DNA from: Nonlabens spongiae
GTDB lineage: Bacteria > Bacteroidota > Bacteroidia > Flavobacteriales > Flavobacteriaceae
DNA length: 64,000 nt
Assembly (NCBI RefSeq): GCF_002117125.1
Contig: NZ_CP019344.1
Location: forward strand, 2,074,501-2,138,500
Reading direction: 5' to 3'
A program made the translations under genes and the position numbers. Each line of letters starts with the position of its first letter. Positions within the stretch are counted from its first letter, which is position 1. Under the pieces are notes generated by a model that made no database searches, was not told where the DNA came from, and was given only the letters and a program-made list of their open reading frames with translations. Below are positions 40,727-49,235 of this stretch, piece by piece.

Positions 40727-43126
40727 ATGAGGCCCAAGTCACATTTTACCTCAGCTATTTCTTTTATCGCGATTTTATTGCTTTGCTGGTATGCATTTCA
40801 CAGTCAGACACCATCCGCAGAAGTAGAAGATAACGTCCCGCTAGAGGAGTGGTCTACGCAAAGAGCACTCAATCACGTAAAAGCCTTATCCCAAGAACCT
40901 CATTATGTAGGATCGCCTGGTCATGCTAAAGCAAGAGAGTACATTATCACACAGCTAGAATCTCTTGGTCTAAGTGTAGAAACCCAGCGCGGATTTACAC
41001 TCGATGAATTTGGTAATCTTGCTGAACCCATCAATATTTTGGCACGTATCGAGGGAACAGATCCTGACGCTCGCGCTGTAGTCCTTTCTACTCATTATGA
41101 TAGTGATCCGCACTCCAGTCTGGGAGCCAGTGATGCGGCAAGTGGAGTGGCCACCATTATTGAAGGCGTCAGAACATTTTTACATAGCGGCAAAAAACCC
41201 AAAAACGATGTCATTGTCCTTATCACCGATTCAGAGGAATTGGGCCTCAATGGCGCTTCTCTCTTTGTAAATGAACATCCTTGGGCTGATGATGTTGCCA
41301 TAGTGCTCAACTTTGAATCCAGAGGTAGCGGTGGCCCCAGCTATATGCTGGTGGAAACTAATGGCGGTAACCAAAAAATCATTGAAGCCTTCAGCGATGC
41401 TGGTGTAGATTATCCCGTTGCCAACTCACTTGCCTACTCTATTTACAAAATGCTACCCAACAGCACGGACCTCACTGTCTTTAGAGTAGATAAAGACATC
41501 AATGGGCTCAACTTTGCCTTTATAGGCGACCATTTTGACTACCACACGCAACTGGATAATTATGAACGCTTGGATCGCAATTCGCTCGCGCATCAAGGTT
41601 CGTACCTCATGCCGCAGTTAAAGTTCTTTGCCAATGATGCCAGGAAAGGCGATTATAAAACTGAGAAAGGAAATGATCTGGTCTATTTCCCGCTCCCAGG
41701 ACTGGATCTTGTAAGTTTTCCCTTTTCATGGTTGCCTATCATGATTATTGTAGGTGGAATCGGTTTGTTGATACTGATTGTTCTGGGAGTGAAAAAATCA
41801 CGCATCAAAATAAAGGATGTCTTCATAGGTTTTGTTCCATTTCTAATCAGTTTAATTTTAAGTTATTTACTAATTACCTATGGTTTTCAAGTGGTAGCGG
41901 GCGATGTTTTTTATGTGGATAAAGGCTCCGTTTTTCCATACAATGGCTACTGGTGGGTTGCGGCTGCCAGCGCACTCGCACTCGCCATTTGCTTTGCTTT
42001 ATACCACCTTATCTACCACCGTGATCGCATCGCCAGTCACTCGGTTGCGCCGCTATTTTTCCTTTGGCTCATTGCGCTGCTTATTTGTTTTCCGGTGGGC
42101 GACGGCGGTTTGATTCCAGGTATTTTTCTTCCTGGTGCAGGTTTTTTTCTGGTTCCCTTTTTCATGGGATTGATTCTGGTCTGGCTCAACATTTACCAGA
42201 AACGTCCCAGCTACATTCTCACCGTTTTACTTGCGATTCCCACTATCTTCATTTTTGTACCCTTTATCAAAGCTTTTCCGGTTGCGCTGGGTATGAGCAT
42301 CCTCTTCTTGGCCGGAATTTTGACCGTTCTCGTCTTTGGGTTGATGATGCCTATTTTTGGGCACTACCGCAAGAAGGGTTTACTAGCAATCATTTGCTTG
42401 CTGGTAGCAGGTGGTTTTATAGTTACCGCTTTCGCGAAAGCGGAATTTTCAAAATCCCAACCACAATCCACAAGCCTCCTCTATATAGCCGATCTAGATG
42501 CAAAAACGGCGAAATGGGCGAGTTACGACGCCTTCTTGACCAATTGGACCCGAGAAAAGTTGGGCGACGCTCCAGAGGACGCGCAAGTGCTGGGCAAAAA
42601 TGTAGCAGATTCCAAGTACAGATCGAGAATACGACACACCGCTCCAGCCGATTTCATAGCAATGGACTCGTTAAACATTCAAGTGCTGAGCGACACACTC
42701 CTGAATCAGAATCGACGTGTAAAATTGAGTATATCCAGCAACTCTAAGGTCAACCGCTACGAAGTTTTTGCCGATACCACCTATCAATTTACCGAACTGA
42801 TCGCAAATGAAAAACCAGCCCCAATTGATGAAGAAACCGGCTTAGTTTACCCATACCGTCGCGGGAATCGCCTGATCAGTTATTATGTGAACGAGAATAA
42901 ACCGCTGGAACTGGAAATGAGTTTCTCGAGTGATCAAGAGCCTGAGTTGATGATCTACGCGGCTTCTTTTGATTTACTCGAGAACAAAGACTTGAACGTC
43001 TCTTCAAGGCCAGAGAATCAAATTCCTATGCCTTTTGTTTTGAACGATGCCGTGATCAGAAAGAAATCGGTTACTCTGAATCAGGTAGATATGTCTGAAT
43101 CACCTTCAATTGAGGAGAATGACTAA
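40727..43126 (+). CDS. M28-family membrane metallopeptidase
   Basis: 799 residues. After an N-terminal membrane segment (about 9-22) comes an M28 zinc aminopeptidase domain (about 40-310), with STHYDSDP (zinc His/Asp), GASDAASG (bridging Asp), TDSEELGLNGA (catalytic Glu) and DHFDYHTQLDNYERLD (final His). Then come about eight membrane segments (340-590) and a beta-rich C-terminal domain outside. This layout equals the vacuolar-type M28 peptidases found in many bacteria. A palindrome copy lies at the last membrane segment, encoding TAFAKAEF. Its stop overlaps the next gene by eight bases. Confidence 0.93.
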   Translation: MRPKSHFTSAISFIAILLLCWYAFHSQTPSAEVEDNVPLEEWSTQRALNHVKALSQEPHYVGSPGHAKAREYIITQLESLGLSVETQRGFTLDEFGNLAEPINILARIEGTDPDARAVVLSTHYDSDPHSSLGASDAASGVATIIEGVRTFLHSGKKPKNDVIVLITDSEELGLNGASLFVNEHPWADDVAIVLNFESRGSGGPSYMLVETNGGNQKIIEAFSDAGVDYPVANSLAYSIYKMLPNSTDLTVFRVDKDINGLNFAFIGDHFDYHTQLDNYERLDRNSLAHQGSYLMPQLKFFANDARKGDYKTEKGNDLVYFPLPGLDLVSFPFSWLPIMIIVGGIGLLILIVLGVKKSRIKIKDVFIGFVPFLISLILSYLLITYGFQVVAGDVFYVDKGSVFPYNGYWWVAAASALALAICFALYHLIYHRDRIASHSVAPLFFLWLIALLICFPVGDGGLIPGIFLPGAGFFLVPFFMGLILVWLNIYQKRPSYILTVLLAIPTIFIFVPFIKAFPVALGMSILFLAGILTVLVFGLMMPIFGHYRKKGLLAIICLLVAGGFIVTAFAKAEFSKSQPQSTSLLYIADLDAKTAKWASYDAFLTNWTREKLGDAPEDAQVLGKNVADSKYRSRIRHTAPADFIAMDSLNIQVLSDTLLNQNRRVKLSISSNSKVNRYEVFADTTYQFTELIANEKPAPIDEETGLVYPYRRGNRLISYYVNENKPLELEMSFSSDQEPELMIYAASFDLLENKDLNVSSRPENQIPMPFVLNDAVIRKKSVTLNQVDMSESPSIEEND
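42428..42441. repeat. Palindrome GCTTTCGCGAAAGC, copy 7
   Basis: Perfect copy (18 bp with flanks) in the M28 peptidase gene, read as AFAKA at the end of a membrane segment. Confidence 0.95.
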
Positions 43127-43895
43127 AAAAATAGGAATTTTGGGATGCGGCTGGCTGGGTAAAGCATTGGGTTCTAAACTGGTAAATTCTGGTTTCTCGG
43201 TAAAAGGTACCGTGAGAAAAAAAGAAGATTTTGCCCAGCTCGAAAAACTGAATATCCAACCCTATCAAGTAGAACTTACTCCTGATAAAATTAATGGAGA
43301 GATAGACGGTTTCTTAAATGGTCTTAATCAGCTGGTTTTCTCGTTGCCTCCCGGAACGAGAAAAAACCCAGAGTACAACTTCAGCGGGAGCATCAATTTG
43401 CTAATGGATGCCATAAAACCTTACGGTTTAAATAGGATTCTTTTTGTATCAAGCACATCGGTTTTTGAGGGTCGAGAAGGTAATCCTAAATATGATGAAA
43501 ATAGTATCCCTAATTGTTCCAGCGCCTCCGCTCAGCAGCTCATTCAAGCTGAAAACATCATTCAAAAAAGTGGTTTTCAAAGTATCATTTTACGCTCTGG
43601 CGGTCAAATAGGTCAAGACCGGCATCCCGTAAAATATCTCGCGGGTCGGAAAGGTCTATCCAACCCAGACGCACCGGTGAATCTTGTCTCACAAGATTAT
43701 CTTATTGAACTCATGACAAAGCTGATCTCTGCCAAGAATCCTCCTAAAATCATCCATGCGATCAGCGAGCCGCACGAGTCGAGGAAAGATTATTATTCAA
43801 GAATTGCTAGGGAAAGGAATTTAGAAATTCCCGAATTTGATGGGTCGAGAGGAAATGCAGGTAAAAAAATTGTTTCTAAATACTCCAATTATTAG
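43119..43895 (+). CDS. NAD(P)-binding epimerase/dehydratase-like protein
   Basis: About 258 residues from the ATG at 43119. The Rossmann motif GILGCGWLGKAL is at the N-terminus, followed by VFSLPPGTRKNPEY, LFVSSTSVFEG and an ILRSGGQIGQDRHP region, which fit the extended short-chain dehydrogenase family (YeeZ-like). The usual YxxxK catalytic pair is not clear (the stretch SASAQQLIQAE replaces it), so it may bind NAD(P) without classical activity. It overlaps the M28 gene by eight bases and the toxin gene on the opposite strand by four. Confidence 0.85.
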   Translation: MTKKIGILGCGWLGKALGSKLVNSGFSVKGTVRKKEDFAQLEKLNIQPYQVELTPDKINGEIDGFLNGLNQLVFSLPPGTRKNPEYNFSGSINLLMDAIKPYGLNRILFVSSTSVFEGREGNPKYDENSIPNCSSASAQQLIQAENIIQKSGFQSIILRSGGQIGQDRHPVKYLAGRKGLSNPDAPVNLVSQDYLIELMTKLISAKNPPKIIHAISEPHESRKDYYSRIARERNLEIPEFDGSRGNAGKKIVSKYSNY

Positions 43896-44164
43896 AAATC
43901 TTGATTTCCTATTATGGTCATAATCTCGATATGATCTGTACTAATCTTATAATAGATACTATCTGATCCACACACGTATCGTCGATAACCTGGTTTAATA
44001 TGATCAACCTGTGTAAAAGCTTTCGGATATTTTACTATTCTGTCAAATGCATCAAAAAGCTGATTGTAGTACTTGATTGCTTGATCTTCCCCAAATCTGA
44101 GCTTTCCGTAATTGAAGATTCTTATTAAATCTTCTTTTGCCGCAAGGCTAAGACGATATTTCAT
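43892..44164 (-). CDS. RelE/ParE-family toxin
   Basis: A 90-residue toxin of a type II toxin-antitoxin pair. The fold is recognisable from YRLSLAAKEDLIRIFNYG, the basic GYRRYV strand and the C-terminal IEIMTIIGNQDF. ParE-type members poison DNA gyrase; RelE-type members cut mRNA on the ribosome. The RelE catalytic residues are not evident, and the partner looks like ParD, so ParE is favoured. Its ATG overlaps the antitoxin's end by four bases. Confidence 0.92.
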   Translation of the reverse strand: MKYRLSLAAKEDLIRIFNYGKLRFGEDQAIKYYNQLFDAFDRIVKYPKAFTQVDHIKPGYRRYVCGSDSIYYKISTDHIEIMTIIGNQDF

Positions 44165-44397
44165 GTCGACCGACGTCTTGCTTCCTCAAGAATTTCTTCT
44201 CTGGTCATATCTGTAAAATCACTTTTTTCAGCAGCTTCAATTTTTTTTCTTATGAACTCAATTTCAGCTTGTTGCTTACGTGCCTGTCTGATTAAGTCGT
44301 TAACTATTTCACTTTTGCTGGAATACTCTTTAGAGTTCAATAACTCCTTCATCCATGTATCATTCGGTTCCGTTAAAGATATACTTTGTCGCGTCAT
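44161..44397 (-). CDS. ParD-like ribbon-helix-helix antitoxin
   Basis: 78 residues. The N-terminus QSISLTEPNDTWMKELL and SSKSEIVNDLIRQAR form the ribbon-helix-helix DNA-binding domain of ParD/CopG antitoxins. The charged C-terminal helix (IEAAEKSDFTDMTREEILEE) is the toxin-binding part. The order antitoxin-toxin with a four-base overlap is standard; it should repress its own promoter. Confidence 0.92.
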   Translation of the reverse strand: MTRQSISLTEPNDTWMKELLNSKEYSSKSEIVNDLIRQARKQQAEIEFIRKKIEAAEKSDFTDMTREEILEEARRRST

Positions 44398-44445
44398 GAC
44401 TTTTTGATGCTAATTTAGCACATTTTTACACCACATTAGCAGCTT

Positions 44446-46977
44446 GTGCTGAAATTCAAGCCATGCTATAAAATTTTATTTGCTCAAACCGACAAACCCA
44501 TTAACTTGTTATGGAATATAAAAAGTTTATTCTTCAACTCATTGAGATCGTCAATTTTCAAACACAAATTCAAAATACTGATCCTACTTGTGCTCGGGAT
44601 TTGGTATTATTCCTGTCTTCCAGAGCAGCTTTTTGACGTTACTTATTCAACGGTTTTGGAAAGCAGTGATGGTCAGCTGCTGGACGCCCACATCGCTGCA
44701 GATGAGCAATGGCGTTTTCCTGAAGTGGACAGCGTGCCTTATCGTTACAAGCAATGTGTTTTACAATATGAAGACGCTCATTTTTACAGCCATCCAGGGT
44801 TCAATCTTATTTCTATATTCAAGGCTCTAAAACAAAACATTGATGCTGGCCGGGTGGTACGTGGCGGTAGTACAATCACGCAGCAGGTTATACGGCTTTC
44901 GCGAAAGCGAGATCGCAACTACCTAGAGAAAATCATCGAACTCATATGGGCTACTCGTTTGGAACTGCGACATTCTAAAAAAGAAATTCTTGAACTCTAT
45001 GCTTCTCACGCTCCCTACGGTGGAAACGTCGTGGGGCTAGAAATGGCTTCGTGGCGGTATTTTGGAAGAAAACCTCATGATCTCAGCTGGGCAGAAAGTG
45101 CCATGCTAGCTGTTTTGCCCAATGCTCCCGGGCTGATTTATCCTGGCCAGCGCTCGTCGATTCTTAAAGAAAAAAGAGATCAATTACTTCTTAAACTCAA
45201 TGAAGAAAAAATCATCTCTGATATGGAATACGAACTCGCTTTGCTGGAGGAAATTCCATTGAAAGATTACCGTGTACCTCAACTGGCGCCTCATTTGCTG
45301 CAAAGGGCTCGCAATGCATACGGTACTCAAAAAATCACATCAACTCTAGATTATGGATTACAGCAACGTCTGAATACGATTGCGGAAAACCATTACCATA
45401 AGCTGGCTCAAAATGGCGTCTACAATCTCTCGATTCTAGTTCTAGATGTAGAGAATGCCAGTGTCGCTGGCTATGTGGGAAATGCGCCTACCAGCGCGGA
45501 GCATAGCAAAGACGTAGACATTACCACGGCTCCCAGATCCACGGGAAGTGTTTTAAAACCCTTTCTCTATGCTTCCTTGCTTGATGAAGGTTTGCTCTTA
45601 CCAGACACGTTTGTCAAGGATATTCCTACCACCATAGATGGATATAAAACTGAAAATTACGACCGCACTTACCGTGGTGCCGTGCCAGCATCCATAGCAC
45701 TCGCTCGATCACTGAATGTTCCGGCGGTACGGATGCTGCAAGATTATGGTGTTGAAAAATTTTACGGCAGGTTGCAAGACCTGCATTTACCAGATATCAA
45801 TCGCGGCGCTTCTACTTATGGCTTAAGTCTTATCATAGGTGGCGCTGAGAGCAGTCTTTGGGACTTGTCAGGAGCCTATTTGCACTTGGCACGGGACCTC
45901 AAGAATTACACTTCTCAAAGCAGCCAGTACGATCAAGAGGAGCATCAACCGGTTTCATATGTTTCGGATGATTCCGCTTTCACTTCGACTCCGCTCAGTG
46001 ACCGCGCGAAAGCGGGCGTTTTGACTCCGCTCAATGACCGCAGATTAGATGTTTCAGCGGAAACTCAAAGACCCAAATCGACTGAAAAATGGTCTCAAGA
46101 ACCCAATGTGTTTAGCGCAGCCAGTATATACCACACCTTTGAAGCCATGAAAAAAGTCAATCGACCCGAAGGAGAGGAAATCTGGCATTTTTTCAATCCC
46201 AACCGCCAGATTGCATGGAAAACAGGAACCAGCTTTGGGAATCGCGATGCTTGGGCGATAGGAGTAACGCCTAAATATGTGATAGGAGTATGGGCAGGAA
46301 ATGCAGACGGTGAAGGACGCGCTGACCTCACGGGAATCGATAGTGCGGCGCCTATTTTATTTGACGTTTTCAATGGTTTTCCAGAAAGTTCCTGGTTTGA
46401 TAAACCTTACGATGACCTCATAGAACTAGAAGTCTGTGCTGCCAGTGGACATCTCGCTGGTTTAAATTGTGAAGAAACGCAAATACAATATATTCCCGTC
46501 AAAGGGGAACGCACACCCCCATGTCCTTATCACCAAATCATCCACCTGAGTGAAGAAGGTTCTTATCGTGTCGAGGCAAGTTGTTATCCCGTTGAAAAGA
46601 TGCAGCATAAAACCCATCTAGTATTGCCGCCAGCGATGTCCTATTACTACGCAAAATCCCATGCATCCTATGAGCGTTTGCCTGATTATCTAGAAAATTG
46701 CTCAACGGTCGACGAGAAAATGATGCGATTCATAAATCCCACGCATAATACTACGATAAGCATCACTAAAGACAAGGATGGCAATTTAAATCCTGCCGTT
46801 TTTGAATTGGCTCACAGAAATCGGGAGAAAAAAGTTTTCTGGTATTTAGATGACGCGTTCATTCAAACTACTTCAGGCATTCACGAGTTAGCTCTCATCG
46901 CTGATCCAGGAAGGCATCTTATCTCTGCCATAGATGAAGACGGGAATTCAGCTAAGGTTTACGTGAATTTTGAGTGA
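44446..46977 (+). CDS. pbpC: Penicillin-binding protein 1C
   Basis: An 843-residue bifunctional murein synthase. After one N-terminal membrane segment (about 43-59) comes a family 51 glycosyltransferase (about 75-250) with catalytic YEDAHFYSHPGF, RGGSTITQQ and a PYGGNVVG region. The transpeptidase follows, with nucleophile STGSVLKP near 363 and KTGTSFGN near 590, then the C-terminal BiPBP_C domain that marks PbpC. The start is GTG at 44446; a later start is possible. The transpeptidase loop at about 510-535 is enlarged by short DNA repeats. Confidence 0.93.
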   Translation: MLKFKPCYKILFAQTDKPINLLWNIKSLFFNSLRSSIFKHKFKILILLVLGIWYYSCLPEQLFDVTYSTVLESSDGQLLDAHIAADEQWRFPEVDSVPYRYKQCVLQYEDAHFYSHPGFNLISIFKALKQNIDAGRVVRGGSTITQQVIRLSRKRDRNYLEKIIELIWATRLELRHSKKEILELYASHAPYGGNVVGLEMASWRYFGRKPHDLSWAESAMLAVLPNAPGLIYPGQRSSILKEKRDQLLLKLNEEKIISDMEYELALLEEIPLKDYRVPQLAPHLLQRARNAYGTQKITSTLDYGLQQRLNTIAENHYHKLAQNGVYNLSILVLDVENASVAGYVGNAPTSAEHSKDVDITTAPRSTGSVLKPFLYASLLDEGLLLPDTFVKDIPTTIDGYKTENYDRTYRGAVPASIALARSLNVPAVRMLQDYGVEKFYGRLQDLHLPDINRGASTYGLSLIIGGAESSLWDLSGAYLHLARDLKNYTSQSSQYDQEEHQPVSYVSDDSAFTSTPLSDRAKAGVLTPLNDRRLDVSAETQRPKSTEKWSQEPNVFSAASIYHTFEAMKKVNRPEGEEIWHFFNPNRQIAWKTGTSFGNRDAWAIGVTPKYVIGVWAGNADGEGRADLTGIDSAAPILFDVFNGFPESSWFDKPYDDLIELEVCAASGHLAGLNCEETQIQYIPVKGERTPPCPYHQIIHLSEEGSYRVEASCYPVEKMQHKTHLVLPPAMSYYYAKSHASYERLPDYLENCSTVDEKMMRFINPTHNTTISITKDKDGNLNPAVFELAHRNREKKVFWYLDDAFIQTTSGIHELALIADPGRHLISAIDEDGNSAKVYVNFE
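44895..44908. repeat. Palindrome GCTTTCGCGAAAGC, copy 8
   Basis: Perfect copy in pbpC, just after the glycosyltransferase TITQQ motif, read as LSRKR. Confidence 0.95.
45974..46041. repeat. Split palindrome with inserted direct repeat inside pbpC
   Basis: The two halves of the palindrome, CCGCTTTC (45974-45981) and GCGAAAGCGG (46006-46015), are separated by exactly 24 bases. That insert contains GACTCCGCTCAGTGACCGC (45987-46005), whose near-copy lies 36 bases on (46023-46041). All lengths are multiples of three, so the frame holds and the protein gains TPLSDR/TPLNDR repeats. Confidence 0.85.
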
Positions 46978-47087
46978 CGAGATTTTAATCTTGGGTTTCG
47001 AATTTTTCTCTTAAAGAAATAAGTTGATAATTTAATTTCTCTTGAGGAAAATGTCCGCAGGACAAAGGGTGTAATATAGAGGTGCTA

Positions 47088-47582
47088 TCACCTCAATTTA
47101 CCCTCTTTGGCAGTCCACCAGCCGGTGGTTTTTACTTTCATCACACCACTTTTCACATACGGATCGAGATTAGCCAGACTATCTGCCATTTGTAAAGTAG
47201 GTGTATTGAAAACCACTATGCCGCGCCACTCACCACCATTGTTCATAGGCCCGATCAGACTGGCAAATCCCTCTTCATACATGCGTGAAAGGTGTTTGAG
47301 GTGTTCCGTTTGCAGGCGTGTGATTTCTTCTTTGGGCAGAGAATCGTTTTCACCGGTCAGTAATTGAACCATATAATATTCTTGCATCAAATACTGCTCA
47401 CCACCTTCTTCATAGGTAAACACGCTGTAACCAGCTTTTTTGAGTGAATCGGCACGTTTTACAAGCTCTAGTGAATCAGTAGCTGTAGGATCTGGTGATA
47501 CCACTTTTTGTTGCTCAACATCTCGTTTACAAGATGATGCCAGCATAATAACGAGGATGATTGAAAGTACATTTCTTACCAT
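47088..47582 (-). CDS. YCII-domain lipoprotein
   Basis: About 164 residues from the ATG at 47582 (MVRNVLSIILVIMLASSC), a lipoprotein signal with lipobox LASSC. The mature part has a YCII-like ferredoxin fold: YLMQEYYMVQLLTG, a helix with TRLQTEHLKHLSRMYEEG, then GPMNNGGEWRGIVVFN and DPYVKSGV. YCII domains carry a His/Asp pair of unsettled function. It overlaps the CYTH gene by seven bases, so the two are translated in sequence. Confidence 0.85.
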   Translation of the reverse strand: MVRNVLSIILVIMLASSCKRDVEQQKVVSPDPTATDSLELVKRADSLKKAGYSVFTYEEGGEQYLMQEYYMVQLLTGENDSLPKEEITRLQTEHLKHLSRMYEEGFASLIGPMNNGGEWRGIVVFNTPTLQMADSLANLDPYVKSGVMKVKTTGWWTAKEGKLR

Positions 47583-48043
47583 GTTGAAAAAGGATTTTGA
47601 CTGATGTATGAATTGTAATAACGAGGATCTCCAGTTATCTCTTCTCCTAACCAATCAGGTTTAGAAAAAGTTTGGTTCTCGTCTCTGAGTTCGATTTCTG
47701 CGATGAGAAGACCTTCATTTGCTCCATGGAAGACATCGATCTCCCACGTGTTGCCATCGTGCTTAACTTCGTACCTGGTTTTTGAAATTATAGCTGGATT
47801 ACATAGATCCAAAAGAGCCTGCGCCTCGTTACTGTCGATATCTTTTTCCCATTCAAACCGAGTGGTTCCAGATGCATTGCTCTTACCCTTAATCGTAATA
47901 AACCCCTGATCGCCTTTGATCCTGATGCGCACGGCTCGCTCTGGATCGGCAGAGAGGTAACCTTGAGCGATTTTGGTTCCTACCATTCCATTGAGAAATG
48001 ATGGATCCTGAATTCTAAATTTACGCTCGATTTCCTGAAGCAT
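47576..48043 (-). CDS. CYTH-domain phosphohydrolase
   Basis: 155 residues, a complete CYTH (class IV adenylate cyclase/thiamine triphosphatase) beta barrel. The signature EIERKFR is at 4-10, followed by RAVRIRIKGDQGFITIKGK, RFEWEKDI, a KTRYEV basic strand and the acidic LLIAEIELRDE. These charged residues bind a triphosphate and metal ions. Bacterial members mostly hydrolyse inorganic tripolyphosphate. It sits six bases after the NAD(P)-binding gene. Confidence 0.93.
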   Translation of the reverse strand: MLQEIERKFRIQDPSFLNGMVGTKIAQGYLSADPERAVRIRIKGDQGFITIKGKSNASGTTRFEWEKDIDSNEAQALLDLCNPAIISKTRYEVKHDGNTWEIDVFHGANEGLLIAEIELRDENQTFSKPDWLGEEITGDPRYYNSYISQNPFSTW

Positions 48044-48048
48044 GCTTA

Positions 48049-48723
48049 CTAATATTTCTGAGCGATTTGCTTGAGCTCGTCACTCTCGATACGAGAAACG
48101 GCATAACCATTCTTAGCAATAAAGATCATGGATTGCGCTATGGTTTTAGGATAAATGGTTCTATACTTTCTCAGAAAGCCCACCAGCAAAGGATCAATAA
48201 TTTTTTGAAATTTCTTCCATGTGGCTTCAAAAGTTCGCTTTTCTTCACGGTCACCACCTATCAAGGCGGGCTGGACAAAATAAGCCTCTGCAAATCCCAA
48301 TTGCTCAATATCACGTTCCATCTCACCTTTACCTCGGTTGTACCTAAAACGACTTTCTGGATCAGCTCCTAATGCAGAGATCGCAATCACTTTTTTCATG
48401 CCATTTTTTAGCGCAATTTCTGAAACAAGCACAGGCAAATCATGTTCTATGCGGTAATACTCATCATTATCAGGTGTTTTTGCCTGAGTCGTTCCCGTAC
48501 AGATGTATAAATGATCTCCCTTTAGATTTTCGGAGTAAGTACTGGGATCAAATAAGTCTGCGAGATGATTTTTATGTTTGGGGTGCTTGTTGTTGATACG
48601 CTTTCGCGAAAGCGTAACCACCTCTACATAATCCTCATCTTCCAGCAATAAGTTCAATACATAAGAACCCGTCAAACCAGTAGCGCCTACAACAACAGCA
48701 CGATATTTCCCTATGCCAGCCAT
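48049..48723 (-). CDS. NAD(P)-binding protein, HTATIP2/TIP30-like
   Basis: About 224 residues from the ATG at 48723. The Rossmann motif is VVVGATGLTGSYVL, and later segments YICTGTTQAKTPDN, VIAISALGADPESRFRYNRGKGEME and YFVQPALIGGDR match the TIP30/YbjT group of atypical short-chain dehydrogenases, with YNRxKGExE around the active site. A palindrome copy encodes TLSRKRIN. The gene overlaps the upstream membrane protein gene by 13 bases and runs on into the CYTH gene. Confidence 0.88.
   Translation of the reverse strand: MAGIGKYRAVVVGATGLTGSYVLNLLLEDEDYVEVVTLSRKRINNKHPKHKNHLADLFDPSTYSENLKGDHLYICTGTTQAKTPDNDEYYRIEHDLPVLVSEIALKNGMKKVIAISALGADPESRFRYNRGKGEMERDIEQLGFAEAYFVQPALIGGDREEKRTFEATWKKFQKIIDPLLVGFLRKYRTIYPKTIAQSMIFIAKNGYAVSRIESDELKQIAQKY
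48600..48613. repeat. Palindrome GCTTTCGCGAAAGC, copy 9
   Basis: Perfect copy in the HTATIP2-like gene, read as LSRKR. Confidence 0.95.
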
Positions 48724-49148
48724 TGATTCCACGGCAAGCGAGACAATATGAGAATCAACGCGATGGTATAGAATATCGCAAGTTTTTTAAACTTGGCATT
48801 ACTCACCAACTGCTTTTTGTGCTTAGAATAGCCTATGGTCAAAATTGCGGTAGCAATAATCATGGTAAGCGGATGCTCGAGTGCCAGCAATCTCAAACCA
48901 TCATTACCCATCACTTGAGAGGTATTTGAAAACAACATGTTTGAATAAGGTGAAAATGCCCATAACGCGAGTCCTAACAGTAGCTGGATATGAGTAACGA
49001 TAAGACCGACTAACGCAAGGCTGAAATCCCTATTGCCAAAATCTTTCTTACCAAAAAGGCCAATCAACGCATTGATTGTGGCAACGAGAACAACTAAAAC
49101 TAAAAGATAGGCCCAGCCAGAATGTGCGTGTTTGAGAATATTATACAT
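48711..49148 (-). CDS. Four-helix membrane protein, possibly cytochrome b-like
   Basis: About 145 residues from the ATG at 49148 (MYNILKHAHSGWAYLLVLVV). Four membrane segments are visible, near residues 12-31, 42-63, 90-108 and 118-136. Histidines in HAHSGW, VTHIQ and LEHPLT lie near helix ends and could hold haem, as in small cytochrome b561-type proteins, but this is inference. Such proteins are common in flavobacteria and without known role. Its end overlaps the next gene by 13 bases. Confidence 0.75.
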   Translation of the reverse strand: MYNILKHAHSGWAYLLVLVVLVATINALIGLFGKKDFGNRDFSLALVGLIVTHIQLLLGLALWAFSPYSNMLFSNTSQVMGNDGLRLLALEHPLTMIIATAILTIGYSKHKKQLVSNAKFKKLAIFYTIALILILSRLPWNQWLA

Positions 49149-49187
49149 AGCATCAAATTTGATTTTCAAAAATAGAGCAAAACAAAA

Positions 49188-49213
49188 AACCCTGCTCTAA
49201 AATGAGCAGGGTT
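49188..49213 (-). terminator. Terminator of the large receptor gene
   Basis: AACCCTGCTC/GAGCAGGGTT, a perfect 10-bp stem with TTTTTTGTTTTG after it on the minus strand, 22 bases past the stop codon. Confidence 0.9.
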
Positions 49214-49235
49214 CTTGAAGCTAATTCAACAAATA

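Noticed and set aside
42064..42747. A 227-codon frame within the M28 peptidase gene
   Set aside because: It is a shifted frame of the real gene; the product is a low-quality mix rich in Ser, Arg and His with no domain.
44161..44397. Treating the ParD/ParE pair as part of the element
   Set aside because: It lies 16 kb outside the att sites among housekeeping genes, with no repeats around it.
47079..47094. GAGGTG-CTAT-CACCTC hairpin as a terminator
   Set aside because: The stem is only six base pairs, overlaps a stop codon and is not followed by a T run on either strand.
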